Positions 8,263 through 18,374 of a stretch of 64,000 nucleotides of DNA are shown piece by piece (position 1 is the first letter of the stretch; every line of letters starts with the position of its first letter). The notes beneath the pieces were generated by a model. It ran no database searches, was not told where the DNA came from, and worked only from the letters and a program-made list of their open reading frames with translations. The position numbers and the translations under genes were made by a program. Source of the stretch: Blattamonas nauphoetae (Eukaryota; Preaxostyla; Oxymonadida); NCBI GenBank assembly GCA_033064195.1, contig JARBJD010000089.1, positions 1-64,000 of the forward strand. Direction: 5' to 3'.

Positions 8263-11200
8263 CCTATATGCAAAATTGAGTCCTCTATCGATTGCGAGTG
8301 GTTTCGAGTCTGGATCTCTGCTCGTTGTCGAGATACGAGTGTTTTCTCAAAAGAGGTTCACTTTTTTTCGAACTTTTTTCAATGAAGAATAACTCAGATC
8401 TCGACGAATACTCAACCGATTATCATCTGGTTTCTATTGATCGATGAGTCGCATCGTCCTCGAGATTTTAGTTTTTGTTTCAAGAATTTTCTCAGTTGGG
8501 TTCCCAAATAAGCTCCAAATTAGTCATATGGAAAAAATCAAAAAGTCGAAAAAGTGACTAAATTTTCGAAATAAAGCAAAAATGTACTTCAAAATGGACA
8601 CTTTTCACGAGGTCAAAATATTTCATATATTTTTAGAATTTAGGCCAAATATTGATGTCATCAAAATGTCATAAATTCCTTTTAATACAAGATTCAAAAT
8701 TGGTCAATCGGATTTGTCTCCCAGAGCAGTGGAACAATTACTGAGAAATACTGCAACAATGGAGGAGAAACAATACTTTCGATGATTCAGCTTCCAAGAA
8801 GGATATGACGCTGTGGGTACTGGAGTTGATTGAAATAGTCGTCTACACAGCAGCGGCAGATTCTGGACCAACCGTTCAGTTCTTAAATCCTTCCTCCGAG
8901 TTCCAGCTGGAACATATATCGCAATTTGAGCTTGTTGATGCTTCCGATTCAACAGATGGCGATGACCGAGTGGAAAAGATCCAGTTGAGTGTGAGAGGGC
9001 AAGTTTTGAGTCCAGATGAGCGAATGAGGAGACATTGTTGCGATCTGTCGTCATGGTGGAAAGATTCTCGTAATACGTCCATTTTGTAGTTGTTTTTCGA
9101 TTCTTTTGTCGATTCGTTGAATGGTGATGGAGAGATGTCGTCACACCAGTGGTCAATACGATCGCAGATGGATGTGTATGAAACCTTGCATCAATGTCCA
9201 GCCCTGTCTTCTTCAGCAAGTCTCTGACTTTTTCTGCTTCCTTCTGATCGGCGTGTCGTTACCTCAGAATCTTGAGGTGATGTCAGAGGTCGGAAAGTGG
9301 GGCAATATTGATGTGGGTGGAGAGGTCAAAGTGGTGTGTTTGGGAGAAATTGTTGGGGGTTGGAAACAACATTTTGATGAATCCGGTGCCAATATAGCGG
9401 AGTGGGTGGCGTATGCTTCCGTCGGGGGTTGGTGAAGTTGAGCTGTTCAGCATCACCTGAATAATCTATATTTCATGTCGTCGGAAACGATGGATGCACA
9501 AACAACATAAAGAGTGCCAACATCTGGCCAGACACAATCAGACGACATTTTGACACCATTCAGATCAGCTTTGTTTTCTGCCTTTGGTTCTGCAAGCGAC
9601 GGAGAAGATCATCCCGATTTGGCCGGCGATCCCTTTTGAAGGCGATGGATGCTTCAAACTGGAGGAGAGTGAGGTCAGCATGTGCAGCTGGAGGAGTGGA
9701 ATGGATGATGATCCTGGCAAAGTCAAGATTTCGTAGCGAGTGCTTCTGATGACTCATCGTTTGTTGCATACTTCCCTCTCCATTTCGAGGATCCAAAGGT
9801 CGTCCAGTGAGCGAAGAGAAAGAGAGACAGGGGATAAAAGACGAAGAGAAAACAATGTGCGGAGCAGAGGAAGAAAGGAGAGATGTTCGAAAGTGTAAAC
9901 CGTACAGAGCTTTTTCATGCTCTTTCACTCTTCTTCTTTTGTATTCCACTTCGAGAGATTTGGATGGTGAACGAGAAGATCATCTGTGGAAAGTATCAGA
10001 GAAGTGTCGGAAAGGGAGATGGAATGAGATTCATGAGGTAGGAAGATGCAAAAGTGAATGGAATTCATGGAAATTAAAAAGATGACAATCACGAGTCATA
10101 GGAAGAAAAGGATGGATTCAAACAGGTTCATTGGATGGTTCACAAGTATATCCATGGGAGAAAAGAATATTCCGCGGATGAGAGAGAGTCAAAAATGGAA
10201 CAGTTTGAGAGTGATTTCGAAGCGCCTATTTAGGCGAAATGATCCCACCCAAAAAGTGGTCGCGTTGGATCATTTCATTCCACATTCTATCCACCTTCAA
10301 TTTAGTTCTTAATAAGAGTAAAGTCCACAAAAGAGAGGTAAACGAGAGGTGGACATTCAATTCCGGCGGAACAATGTTCCCCGTATTGGTCACAATCTAC
10401 GAGTGAGAGATGATATATTGAGCAGAACACCTAGAAGAAAGATGAAAGAGAGAAGAGAACACACATTCGCTTGTGATTAATCTCACAATAATGCAGTGTG
10501 TTGGATGTTGTGATTGTGGTGGTTTGTGCATGTTGTTCGATCTTGTGCTCTTTGGGCCCATCATTTCTGAATGGTCAGCACAGATTCTGGTGGATGATCC
10601 AATCCATGAATAATAATGCTCAATGAGTGACACAAATCTCAAATACACAATTCAGAAGATATCACACAAACCAAAATCCAATAGTTTGTGAACTTTTTCC
10701 ATTCTTTCAAACCTGATTGATGATAGGGGAGAAGAATGAATCCTTCAATCTGTTAGAAATGACCCGATCATTCTTCAGAACAAAAGAGGAGTTCACCAGA
10801 AAAGTCTGATTTTTTTGGATTCACACTCCAAGATAGTGTCTCTGATTCTCGAAATGAGAGATTCTAGAATTCGATCACTTCTCTTTGCTTTTTTCTCAAC
10901 TGCGATTTCGTGTAATTGGTTCCCAATAAATTCAGAAAGTGTGCAAGTTGTGCTGACGAATTTTTTCTCTCAGCACACACTGTTCAGGATGTGTGTGCAC
11001 ATTTGCTCAGGGTCACATGTGGAAGTGATAAACTTTGAAAGTGTCACCGCAAACTTTTTAGAGAGGTTGGGTTGGAAGGTTTGGTGACATATTTTCCACG
11101 GGATGACGTCAGATGTAGACGATGCATGCCGCAAATAGAGCACCAAGTTGGATACAAATGACGATGCTGTTCTGCTGCGGTTGGATTCCTATGTGGTTCG

Positions 11201-11700
11201 GTGCCATCATCATTAATTGTGTAACCAAGAGAGGCAATCGCTTGAACCTTGCCGCGCGCTATCGAGAAATCCACGTGTTCATATTCTCAGCGTCAACTGA
11301 TTGTATTGTTGAGAGATCCATTTTCTTGGTTTGGAGTCAATGAGATCGGGGTTGGAGTCGCAAAAAGTCCTAGCCAACGATCTATCCAGTGTGGTTTCCC
11401 GTGCGGTAGAGCTACAGTCGGAAGAACAAAACTGTAAGACCGACAGAAGCATTGTTGTCGAAAACATCAACCATTTCACGACAGGAATCACTCGTTCCTT
11501 TTCTAAAAATAAACGCAGAGAATCAATCTTGATGACGTGAGAAGATAAAGTCAGATCATGGGATGATCCTCTTCTCCTCTTCCTCACAGTTGGTCTCATC
11601 ACTCACATTTTGAACTCCTCTCTTTTCATAATTTATCAATCCATTTCAAGACTTCTTTCACTTCCATCTGCTTGAACCCCGAAAGTGTGAGAGCTAATGT
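8263..11700. other. Gene-poor region with no recognised gene
   Basis: About 3.4 kb without an identifiable gene. Only short frames are present. Minus-strand pieces near 9,560-9,760 and 8,880-9,080 have protein-like composition, but I could not build a spliced gene from them or recognise a family. This is unusual against the rest of the window, where spacers are mostly 100-500 bp. Decayed genes, long UTRs or fast-evolving lineage-specific genes are possible. Confidence 0.45.
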
Positions 11701-11763
11701 CCACAAAAATCATCAGAATTCGAGATCGGGCGTTGATCGAATTGTGATTCAACATGAAGGCAT

Positions 11764-12662
11764 GAGCATCCGTGGCGTTCAACCCCCTCACCACTTTTAC
11801 TCACGATCCTCCTTCGTATTCCAATGTCACACATCACTATCGACTCGTCCGATCTGGAGACTTCAATCTCGAAGGTCTCAAGCCAAACCACGAAAGAGAC
11901 AATCCTATCCTTTCTCAAATCCTCCATCAGATGGTCCAGATGGACGAATCCATCTCCATCAAACGACTATCACAGGCAACAGGCCATTCCAGAAATATGA
12001 TTAAAAAGTACCTCGCTAATCGTCTTTTTCTCGTCAAAAAATCGATAAAATGGGTTCCGCATCAACTTACCAATGCAAACAAGCATCAACGAGTCATCAT
12101 TTCGCAACAACTGCTGAACATTCTGGTCCCCCATTCGCGAACGAATTGTGTCAATATTTTGACAGGAGACGAGAGTTGGATTTCTTGGTCCACCCCATCA
12201 ACTTTTGCCTGGAGGGCACGCGATGAGGAAAGAGATAAGCATCCAAGAGATGTTCTTCGAAGTGAAAAGACGATGTTGATCGTCTTTTTTGGAGTAGTAA
12301 ATATATTTTCACATCTCGTCAGTCAAAATCACAACATCGACATCAACTATTTCATAAATCACGGGATCGACCCGATCAACGCACATTATCAGACACTCCA
12401 CCAGGACGACCCACCAGAAATTCTTTTCCATTTCGACAATGCCCCTGCACACCGGGCCAACATCACACAGCAGCGTCTCGAACAAACCTGCTTCAGACGC
12501 CTTCCACATCCACTATACAGTCCCGATTTAGCGTTTTTTTACTCTTTGAATCTCTTAAGGAGTACTTTCGGGGGCGCCCATCGCCAAGTTCGAGTTAGCG
12601 TTTTTCGCAATTGGTGTCATCGGTTGCACGCGGTAGCAAACAATGGTGGCAAATATCTATGA
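11764..12662 (+). pseudogene. mariner/Tc1-family transposase, inactivated
   Basis: The frame opens after a stop at 11,763 and has no early ATG, so the N-terminus (first DNA-binding helices) is eroded. About 296 aa remain, against ~345 for intact mariner. Visible parts are a helix-turn-helix (SIKRLSQATGHSRNMIKKYL), the WVPHQLT linker motif, the first catalytic Asp in TGDESWI, and the second in FHFDNAPAH. The PHPLYSPDLA block is present, but the third catalytic Asp expected five residues after SPD (DD34D spacing) is Tyr, codon 12,540-12,542. The C-terminal NNGGKYL end is typical. I found no terminal inverted repeats. This is a plain DNA transposon remnant, probably unable to catalyse transposition. 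Confidence 0.85.
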
Positions 12663-14833
12663 CCGGGTGTGATTTCTCGTTTTTGATCTCTAATTCACAT
12701 TTCTACGACAGCATAGCATAATGATCAAGCTGGTAGACATGAAATGATTGAAAACAAAACACCAAAGCCTTACACAGATGAGAAAGATTAGTGATGCTGC
12801 AAATGGATTGTCGTCCGAAGTTGATCGGATGGGAGCGCGAGAGAAGAAAACGACGAACGTTTGAAGTTCGTTCCAAGATCAAGCCCACATAATTGTGTGA
12901 AAGTGAGCAGTATCGTTCTATCATTGAAAAACGACTTGGTCAGTTTTCACCGAAAAGTACTGACGGTCACTGACCGGAGTTATTTCGGAACCCATAATCG
13001 GGAGTTATCATTACTCCGAAGTGTATTCCAAATTATCTTAATTTCGGATTTTTACAAAGTGAATTAGTATCACTTCAATCAAGGCGTTTCACTCTTGTTT
13101 TTTGACACTTGATCGTCGAGAATGTTATCAAAAAGTTGTGGGCGATGGATCGAACTGATTCATTGAATCTCACAGAAAACAATAAAGCGGAATGTCCTCT
13201 GGTCTATATATACAAAACAATACTCGATGTGACAATCATTTCTGAAAGTGAACTATGACATAAAGTGAAAGGGATGTGATTATGTCGGCGGGCGATGGGT
13301 TGGCTGCGATGAACGAGGAGAGCGACGAGAGAACAGACGCAATTGATTCGAATGGCAGCTTCGAAATAAGTCCAGTGCCAAATAAGAGTGGACAGTGGAA
13401 GATGCTTCACTGTCAACAATTCCAGCTGCTTCCTGCCGAACCTCTTCCCACATTTCCTTTATGTAGTCCGTGAGACGCGGCATGTTCGAGTTTCCATCAA
13501 GCTCAAAAATCATCTGCATCAACGTCGATTCCTTTCGAGAAGAGGCAACAAGAGACTTTCGGAGGTCAATCAAAAGATCCAATGAGAGTTGATCTGAAGT
13601 GGTTACTGTGGAATGGATATGAAATGAAATACCGTAAAAAAGGAGATAAGAGAAGAATCACCGGGAATGAATGTGTTGAATAGTGAAAGCAAGTTCAAAG
13701 ATGGATACTCGCGGTGAGATGACAGCTTTTCAACAAAGGAGAAGAAAAGATGGTAATTTGATCATATCGCATGAATCAGTCGAGTGATCTGCGAAAAACG
13801 ATGAATAAATGAATGAAAACACATGAAAACCAGATTATTGACCGGTGAAGAGAGATTTTACGATCGATGGTTTGGAGATGGATTGTGACCTGATGATCCA
13901 TTCCTCTTCGATAGAACCATTCATAACAGGATCTGAAGACTGAGAATGTGAGAGCGGATGACTTGAAAATGTGTTTAACAATCATACATTCCACAGGATC
14001 AAGGGTTAACGAAAGCGATCCTCAAATCTGAGAATAGGAACGGAAGAATGTCGAAAGCTCAATCAGCAGAGTAAAATGTAGTTTTAATGAAGGATCAAGG
14101 TCTGTTTGAGAGCAAGACGAAAAATGAGAACAAAGAACATTGATGAAAAATGTGGGCAGAAAATGTCAACAAAATGTGCATCTTTTACACGAAAAAGAAA
14201 GCAGACCATCTTTTAAGTCACCATCTGTCAGTGGGTACACTCCAAAATGAGATATGAGTCGGTCAAAGAAAGTGGTCCCGACGTGAAAAATCACAATAAT
14301 GGGATGTATTTTTTGAACAGATCAACATCTTTTTTGAACAAACTGTATCGTGCTATCATTGAAAAATGATTTGGATTGAAGTTATTCCGTCTGAACTGTT
14401 TCCATATGTGAGAAAATTTTTGAAAACTTGGGACAGCAAGCCCCCGTACCACGTATAAAAAACTTTCGTCTGGTGGATAATTAGTTGTGGATGAGCATCA
14501 TTCGGTGGTTGATGACTTGTTTTGGTGCCTCTAGAGGAAATACCGCACTTTTTTTCTCTTCTCATTTTCTCACTCTCTAGTCATTATATTGAGCGATCGG
14601 TGGATTTATTCTGAATAAAAAGGAATAATATGTTGAAAGTTTCGAATAGAAATCAGTTTTGTAACTTAGATCTAATTTTCAACTCGTTTTATGATCTATG
14701 ATCTATCCGAAAAAAATCACAGATTTATGTAGTCAGAGTCCTCCTCATTCACAAAGTTCACAAAAAAACTGAGATTCTTCGTTTTTACGAGCAGGGGTAC
14801 GCTCCCAAGTTTTCAATAATTTTCTCACATATA
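12663..14833. other. Gene-poor region between the mariner remnant and the beta-helix gene
   Basis: About 2.2 kb. A minus-strand frame at 13,280-13,600 reads like real protein (LIDLRKSLVASS..., MPRLTDYIKEMWEE) and is preceded by a possible 3' splice site (tccacag). It may be a single exon of an unrecognised or decayed gene. A 30-bp sequence recurs with three mismatches at about 12,910 and 14,345 (CTATCATTGAAAAACGACTT-like). Otherwise I see nothing supportable. Confidence 0.4.
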
Positions 14834-16990
14834 ATGGTATGGATCGTATTAATTTCTTCTCACTCAGTCAAGAATTCCATGTTCATCTCAATATATATCT
14901 ATAGCATACTCCATGCTGCATTTTCAGAAATTGCCAATGCAGGAACAACTGTCCTCGTTGCCCCAGACAATTCAGCCTCAAGTGACACGATTGGCTGTGG
15001 AACGACAGTGATGCCGTGCAAAACAATAGCATTTGGATTCACGCAAATTCAGACCACCTCTCGAGCCAACAGCCGAATCGAAATTGGGGGTAGCTCGACC
15101 TGCAGGGAAGTCAGCAATACTTTGGTGGACAAACCAGTGGACTTCCTCGGACAATCCAGAAATGCGACGATTGGCGGCGATGAAGATGTGAGTGAGCTGA
15201 AAAGTGTGCTCACATTGACATGCACTTCAACGTTCAGTTCTTTGACGTTGCTCCGAACACATCGTTGTTCGTTTGCTGCTCTGACAGGCCAAGCAAATAT
15301 GGTCTTCACAACATGCACCTTTGGCTTTGTGAGTGATGGTTCGCAAGCAAAGGTCATCCATCCCTCGCTATTGATGATGGAAGAGGGCCAACTGACCATC
15401 ACCGATTCCTCCCTCCAATCGCCCTCCGGCTCCCAGTCGATCACCCTTCTGAACATGACCAGCGGACATGCATCGATATCGAAGCTGTCGACAGCAAATT
15501 CAGGAACGATAGTGTCCAAAAACGCCTCGCTTCTGATCGTGTCCGGCGGTTCTCTGAACATCACGGACCAAGTTTTCTCGAACATCAAGCGAGTGAACTC
15601 ATATCCCTCAGTTTTGAAATATAAAGCAAAGACAATACAACTTTATATGAACAACGTGTCGATGAACAGCTGCCTCTCCGAGGAATCGCCCCATTCTATC
15701 GACATCAAAAGCGAAAATTCCTTCAAAGAAGGTCAGGTGATCATGAAGAACACAAGGTTCGCCAATCGGACAAAAACGGGTGACTATTCGGTGTTGATTG
15801 AGGGTTACCACTTCGCCGATTTCATCACCCCCGCCATCTTCGCCGGGACTGTTCCAAGCTACGATCAGCTGACCGCTGCAACAACAACCGACATTGTGGC
15901 ACGGAACTGGTCGTTCAACTGTAAACGCTACACCGTCGCGCAGGTGTTGTATCCTTACACACAAGGACCGGTGTACGTGGACCGTGTGATCGGGCTGGAC
16001 AACAAATACTGCGGACAGAAGAACACACCGTGTGACTCGTTCACTTATGCGTTTGATCGGCCGGTGGAGGGATCGACGTCGACTACGATCGTGCTGATGA
16101 CGAGCTCGGAAGTGAATAACTTCCATGAAACCGTCCACAACCTGACGACGATCAAAGGCGGGATGGGAGATGTGTTGCCGCGGCTGGAGTTCGATTTTGC
16201 ATCGCGCGTAACAGTGAAGCCAGGGATGACGTTGGATGGAAGCCACTTCACTATGCACGTCGAGGGATTCACAACGAAGAACGGGTTTGTGGTGCAGGGC
16301 CAGCTGCTGTTGACAACAGTTCACTTCAAACTGTACGGCAAGACGTACATCGGTGCAGTGAACGTGGCGGGAGGGATGGTGACACTGCACAACGTGACGA
16401 ATACGCCGGATGAACAAGGGGAGTACACAGAGCTGCTGAACGTGTCACGAGGATCGGTGTTTGTGAGCAATGCCGTTCTGGGGGGATCAGCGGAGAGGAC
16501 AATGAAGACAGACGGGGGAATTCTTGTGTACGTACAAAGTGGGATTCTGGGGATCGAGAATACGACGTTCCAGCACATTGAGAAGGGGTATGGAGGCGAC
16601 GGGGCAGTGGTGGTGTCGCTTGGGGGGACAGTCTGTCTGAAGAACGTCGTGTTCAAAGACTGCACAGCGCCGACGCGTGCTCACTGTGTGCTGGTCTCTC
16701 GCAGCTCGTTCTCGGCGGACACAGTGCAGATGCTGAACGTGTCGTTCTCGGACGGGACGACGAAGAAACTGAACGAGTCGGTTGTGCTGTTTGGAGCAAA
16801 TGTGCGAGCGACAGTGAATGCCAAGTCGTTCGCTGGGACACTGAAACCGATGCGCGACACACCCGAAGCAGACCAGATGGTGCTGGTGGGACAGGAGAGC
16901 ACAGGCAGCACCGTGTTCCCTCTCGCCTTGTTCGTGACCGGATCGAACGAGGAAGACGAAGACGAGAGTGAGTTTGTACTCCTCCCGTAG
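14834..16990 (+). CDS. Secreted pectin-lyase-fold (beta-helix) surface protein
   Basis: This is a 718-aa intronless protein. The N-terminus is hydrophobic; a second Met (residue 17, MFISIYIYSILHAAFS) gives a better signal peptide and may be the true start. The rest consists of short repeated strands of the LxIxNTTF / LxLxNVVFKDC kind, typical of parallel beta-helix (pectin lyase-like) proteins. Two Cys motifs, GCGTTVMPCKTIAFGF (~residue 57) and YCGQKNTPCDSFTYAF (~395), mark two similar halves. There is no kinase or transmembrane segment, and the acidic tail EEDEDESEF ends the protein. Oxymonads are expected to have expanded families of such proteins; I rate that link as inference. Likely an extracellular or surface glycoprotein (many NxT/S sites). 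Spacer to the next gene is about 470 bp. Confidence 0.75.
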   Translation: MVWIVLISSHSVKNSMFISIYIYSILHAAFSEIANAGTTVLVAPDNSASSDTIGCGTTVMPCKTIAFGFTQIQTTSRANSRIEIGGSSTCREVSNTLVDKPVDFLGQSRNATIGGDEDVSELKSVLTLTCTSTFSSLTLLRTHRCSFAALTGQANMVFTTCTFGFVSDGSQAKVIHPSLLMMEEGQLTITDSSLQSPSGSQSITLLNMTSGHASISKLSTANSGTIVSKNASLLIVSGGSLNITDQVFSNIKRVNSYPSVLKYKAKTIQLYMNNVSMNSCLSEESPHSIDIKSENSFKEGQVIMKNTRFANRTKTGDYSVLIEGYHFADFITPAIFAGTVPSYDQLTAATTTDIVARNWSFNCKRYTVAQVLYPYTQGPVYVDRVIGLDNKYCGQKNTPCDSFTYAFDRPVEGSTSTTIVLMTSSEVNNFHETVHNLTTIKGGMGDVLPRLEFDFASRVTVKPGMTLDGSHFTMHVEGFTTKNGFVVQGQLLLTTVHFKLYGKTYIGAVNVAGGMVTLHNVTNTPDEQGEYTELLNVSRGSVFVSNAVLGGSAERTMKTDGGILVYVQSGILGIENTTFQHIEKGYGGDGAVVVSLGGTVCLKNVVFKDCTAPTRAHCVLVSRSSFSADTVQMLNVSFSDGTTKKLNESVVLFGANVRATVNAKSFAGTLKPMRDTPEADQMVLVGQESTGSTVFPLALFVTGSNEEDEDESEFVLLP

Positions 16991-17463
16991 AATGGGAACA
17001 AGCAGTCGCTTTTGTCTATGTTTGTCTAGTAATATGTTATATCCTGTTAAACTTAGTTATGTTATGAGAGTTCTTCTTTTCTGAAAACATCTGATCCGAG
17101 AATCCGCGAAGAATTGTCCTTTCCCGTGTCCTTCCCTTTTTTATTCTTGAATCACTGGGAATACCGCCTCGATGGTAATCTCAGATACTCTCCATTCAAG
17201 GAGAGAACTGATATTTCTATCTTTTTTATGTTGAATTGAGCACAAATGAACAAGTTACGTTGATCAACCCAAACATCCATCTCGAATGAACAATTGAGAG
17301 GGAAAATGAAACTCATTCCATTCCAAAAAAGATCCCGAAGCGAATTATTGTCAGAACAATGATTGTTTTAAGAACTGGGTGATGAATTGAGTGAGAAGAA
17401 TGATCAAGTGTGATTGCGAGATGACAAACTAAAGATGAGCGAAACAAGTGGATAACGGAGTAA
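16991..17463. other. Intergenic spacer between convergent genes
   Basis: About 470 bp between the ends of the plus-strand beta-helix gene and the minus-strand two-TM gene. It is AT-rich with no open frame of note. It presumably holds both 3' UTRs; no clear terminator motif can be named. Confidence 0.6.
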
Positions 17464-18224
17464 TTAAAATGTGTCATCTGTGATAAAATCAAGCGTAAAT
17501 TCCTCTCTGATTTGTTCTGGTGTCTTCTCCTTCTTTTCCTGTTCGATGACGCTTCTCAGCGGTGTGGAGAGCTTTTCTTCACTTTTGGCCTTTACTTCTT
17601 CTACCTCAGTTTCCTTTGACGGAGGGCTTGATTGAATATCGTCGATTGGCTGCTCTTCTTGTGGACGAGATGATTCCTTTTGTATTTCTCCAAAGTCTTT
17701 TGCCGGCGTTCTTGTGACAGTGCGTGATCGCTGAGTCTCATTTTTTGATTCAGTTCGCAACCGAACATCTTCTTCATTCGAATGGTTCTCACTTCTTTCA
17801 TCAGCAGGAGAAGACGGATTGGATGAGTCAGAGTCTGACTGATCACTCTCCTCATCGCCTTCCTTTCCTTCCTCGAACCTACACAATAGATGAGTGCTGA
17901 CGAGAAGAACAATGCACCATACTTATTGGCAAGGTAGATGAGGTATCCCGAGATTGCGGCATTGATGGTACAGAGAATGAGGAAGACAAAAAAGACAATC
18001 GAAGGGATTCTCACTTTAGCAAAATGCATTGTTCTGAAGGATAAAGTGAAGTAAAAGCATTCGTACCCAACAACAACGAGGAGCAGGAGAATCACTGACC
18101 ACGAGATGGTGACATATGCTGGGATGGTGAATTCAGGTCGTGTTACTTTATGACGATCATCAACGGGAATGACCTGAGCTGGAGGAACGGGCGGGATACG
18201 GTTTCGACGTTGGCGTGTTGACAT
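17464..18224 (-). CDS. Two-transmembrane protein with long acidic cytosolic tail
   Basis: Two exons, 18224-17923 and 17878-17464, are joined across a 44-nt GT-AG intron (17,879-17,922). The join gives an exact 238-aa frame (…LANK|FEEGKEGDEES…). The protein starts MSTRQRRNRIPP and has two hydrophobic helices (~residues 38-60 and ~73-97). The rest is a Ser/Glu/Lys-rich, disordered acidic C-terminus ending FTLDFITDDTF. With both helices near the N-terminus the tail probably faces the cytosol. No known domain is visible and I cannot assign a family. It lies about 150 bp downstream of the ABC transporter gene's stop and on the same strand. Confidence 0.75.
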
Positions 18225-18374
18225 TCTCGATTATATGGGAAGATCAATCTTGTTTATTCCAAATGAAATAATTTCATAAATATCCACTGTTGATGCAAGG
18301 TATAATCAGAATAAATGAAAACCATGTAAATTATGAATATATTTTCAGAATAGGGACAGAACTCGAGCAATATT

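Noticed and set aside
9560-9949. 129-codon minus-strand frame as a gene
   Set aside because: Only its last third looks protein-like and no start, splice or family supports it; left as part of the gene-poor region.
11279-11602. 107-codon minus-strand frame
   Set aside because: No splice context, domain or neighbour support; composition is not clearly coding.
11650-12760. Terminal inverted repeats of the mariner element
   Set aside because: I compared the flanks of the transposase and found no convincing inverted match.
15608-16417. 269-codon minus-strand frame opposite the beta-helix gene
   Set aside because: His/Arg-rich antisense shadow of a strongly codon-biased gene, with no domain.
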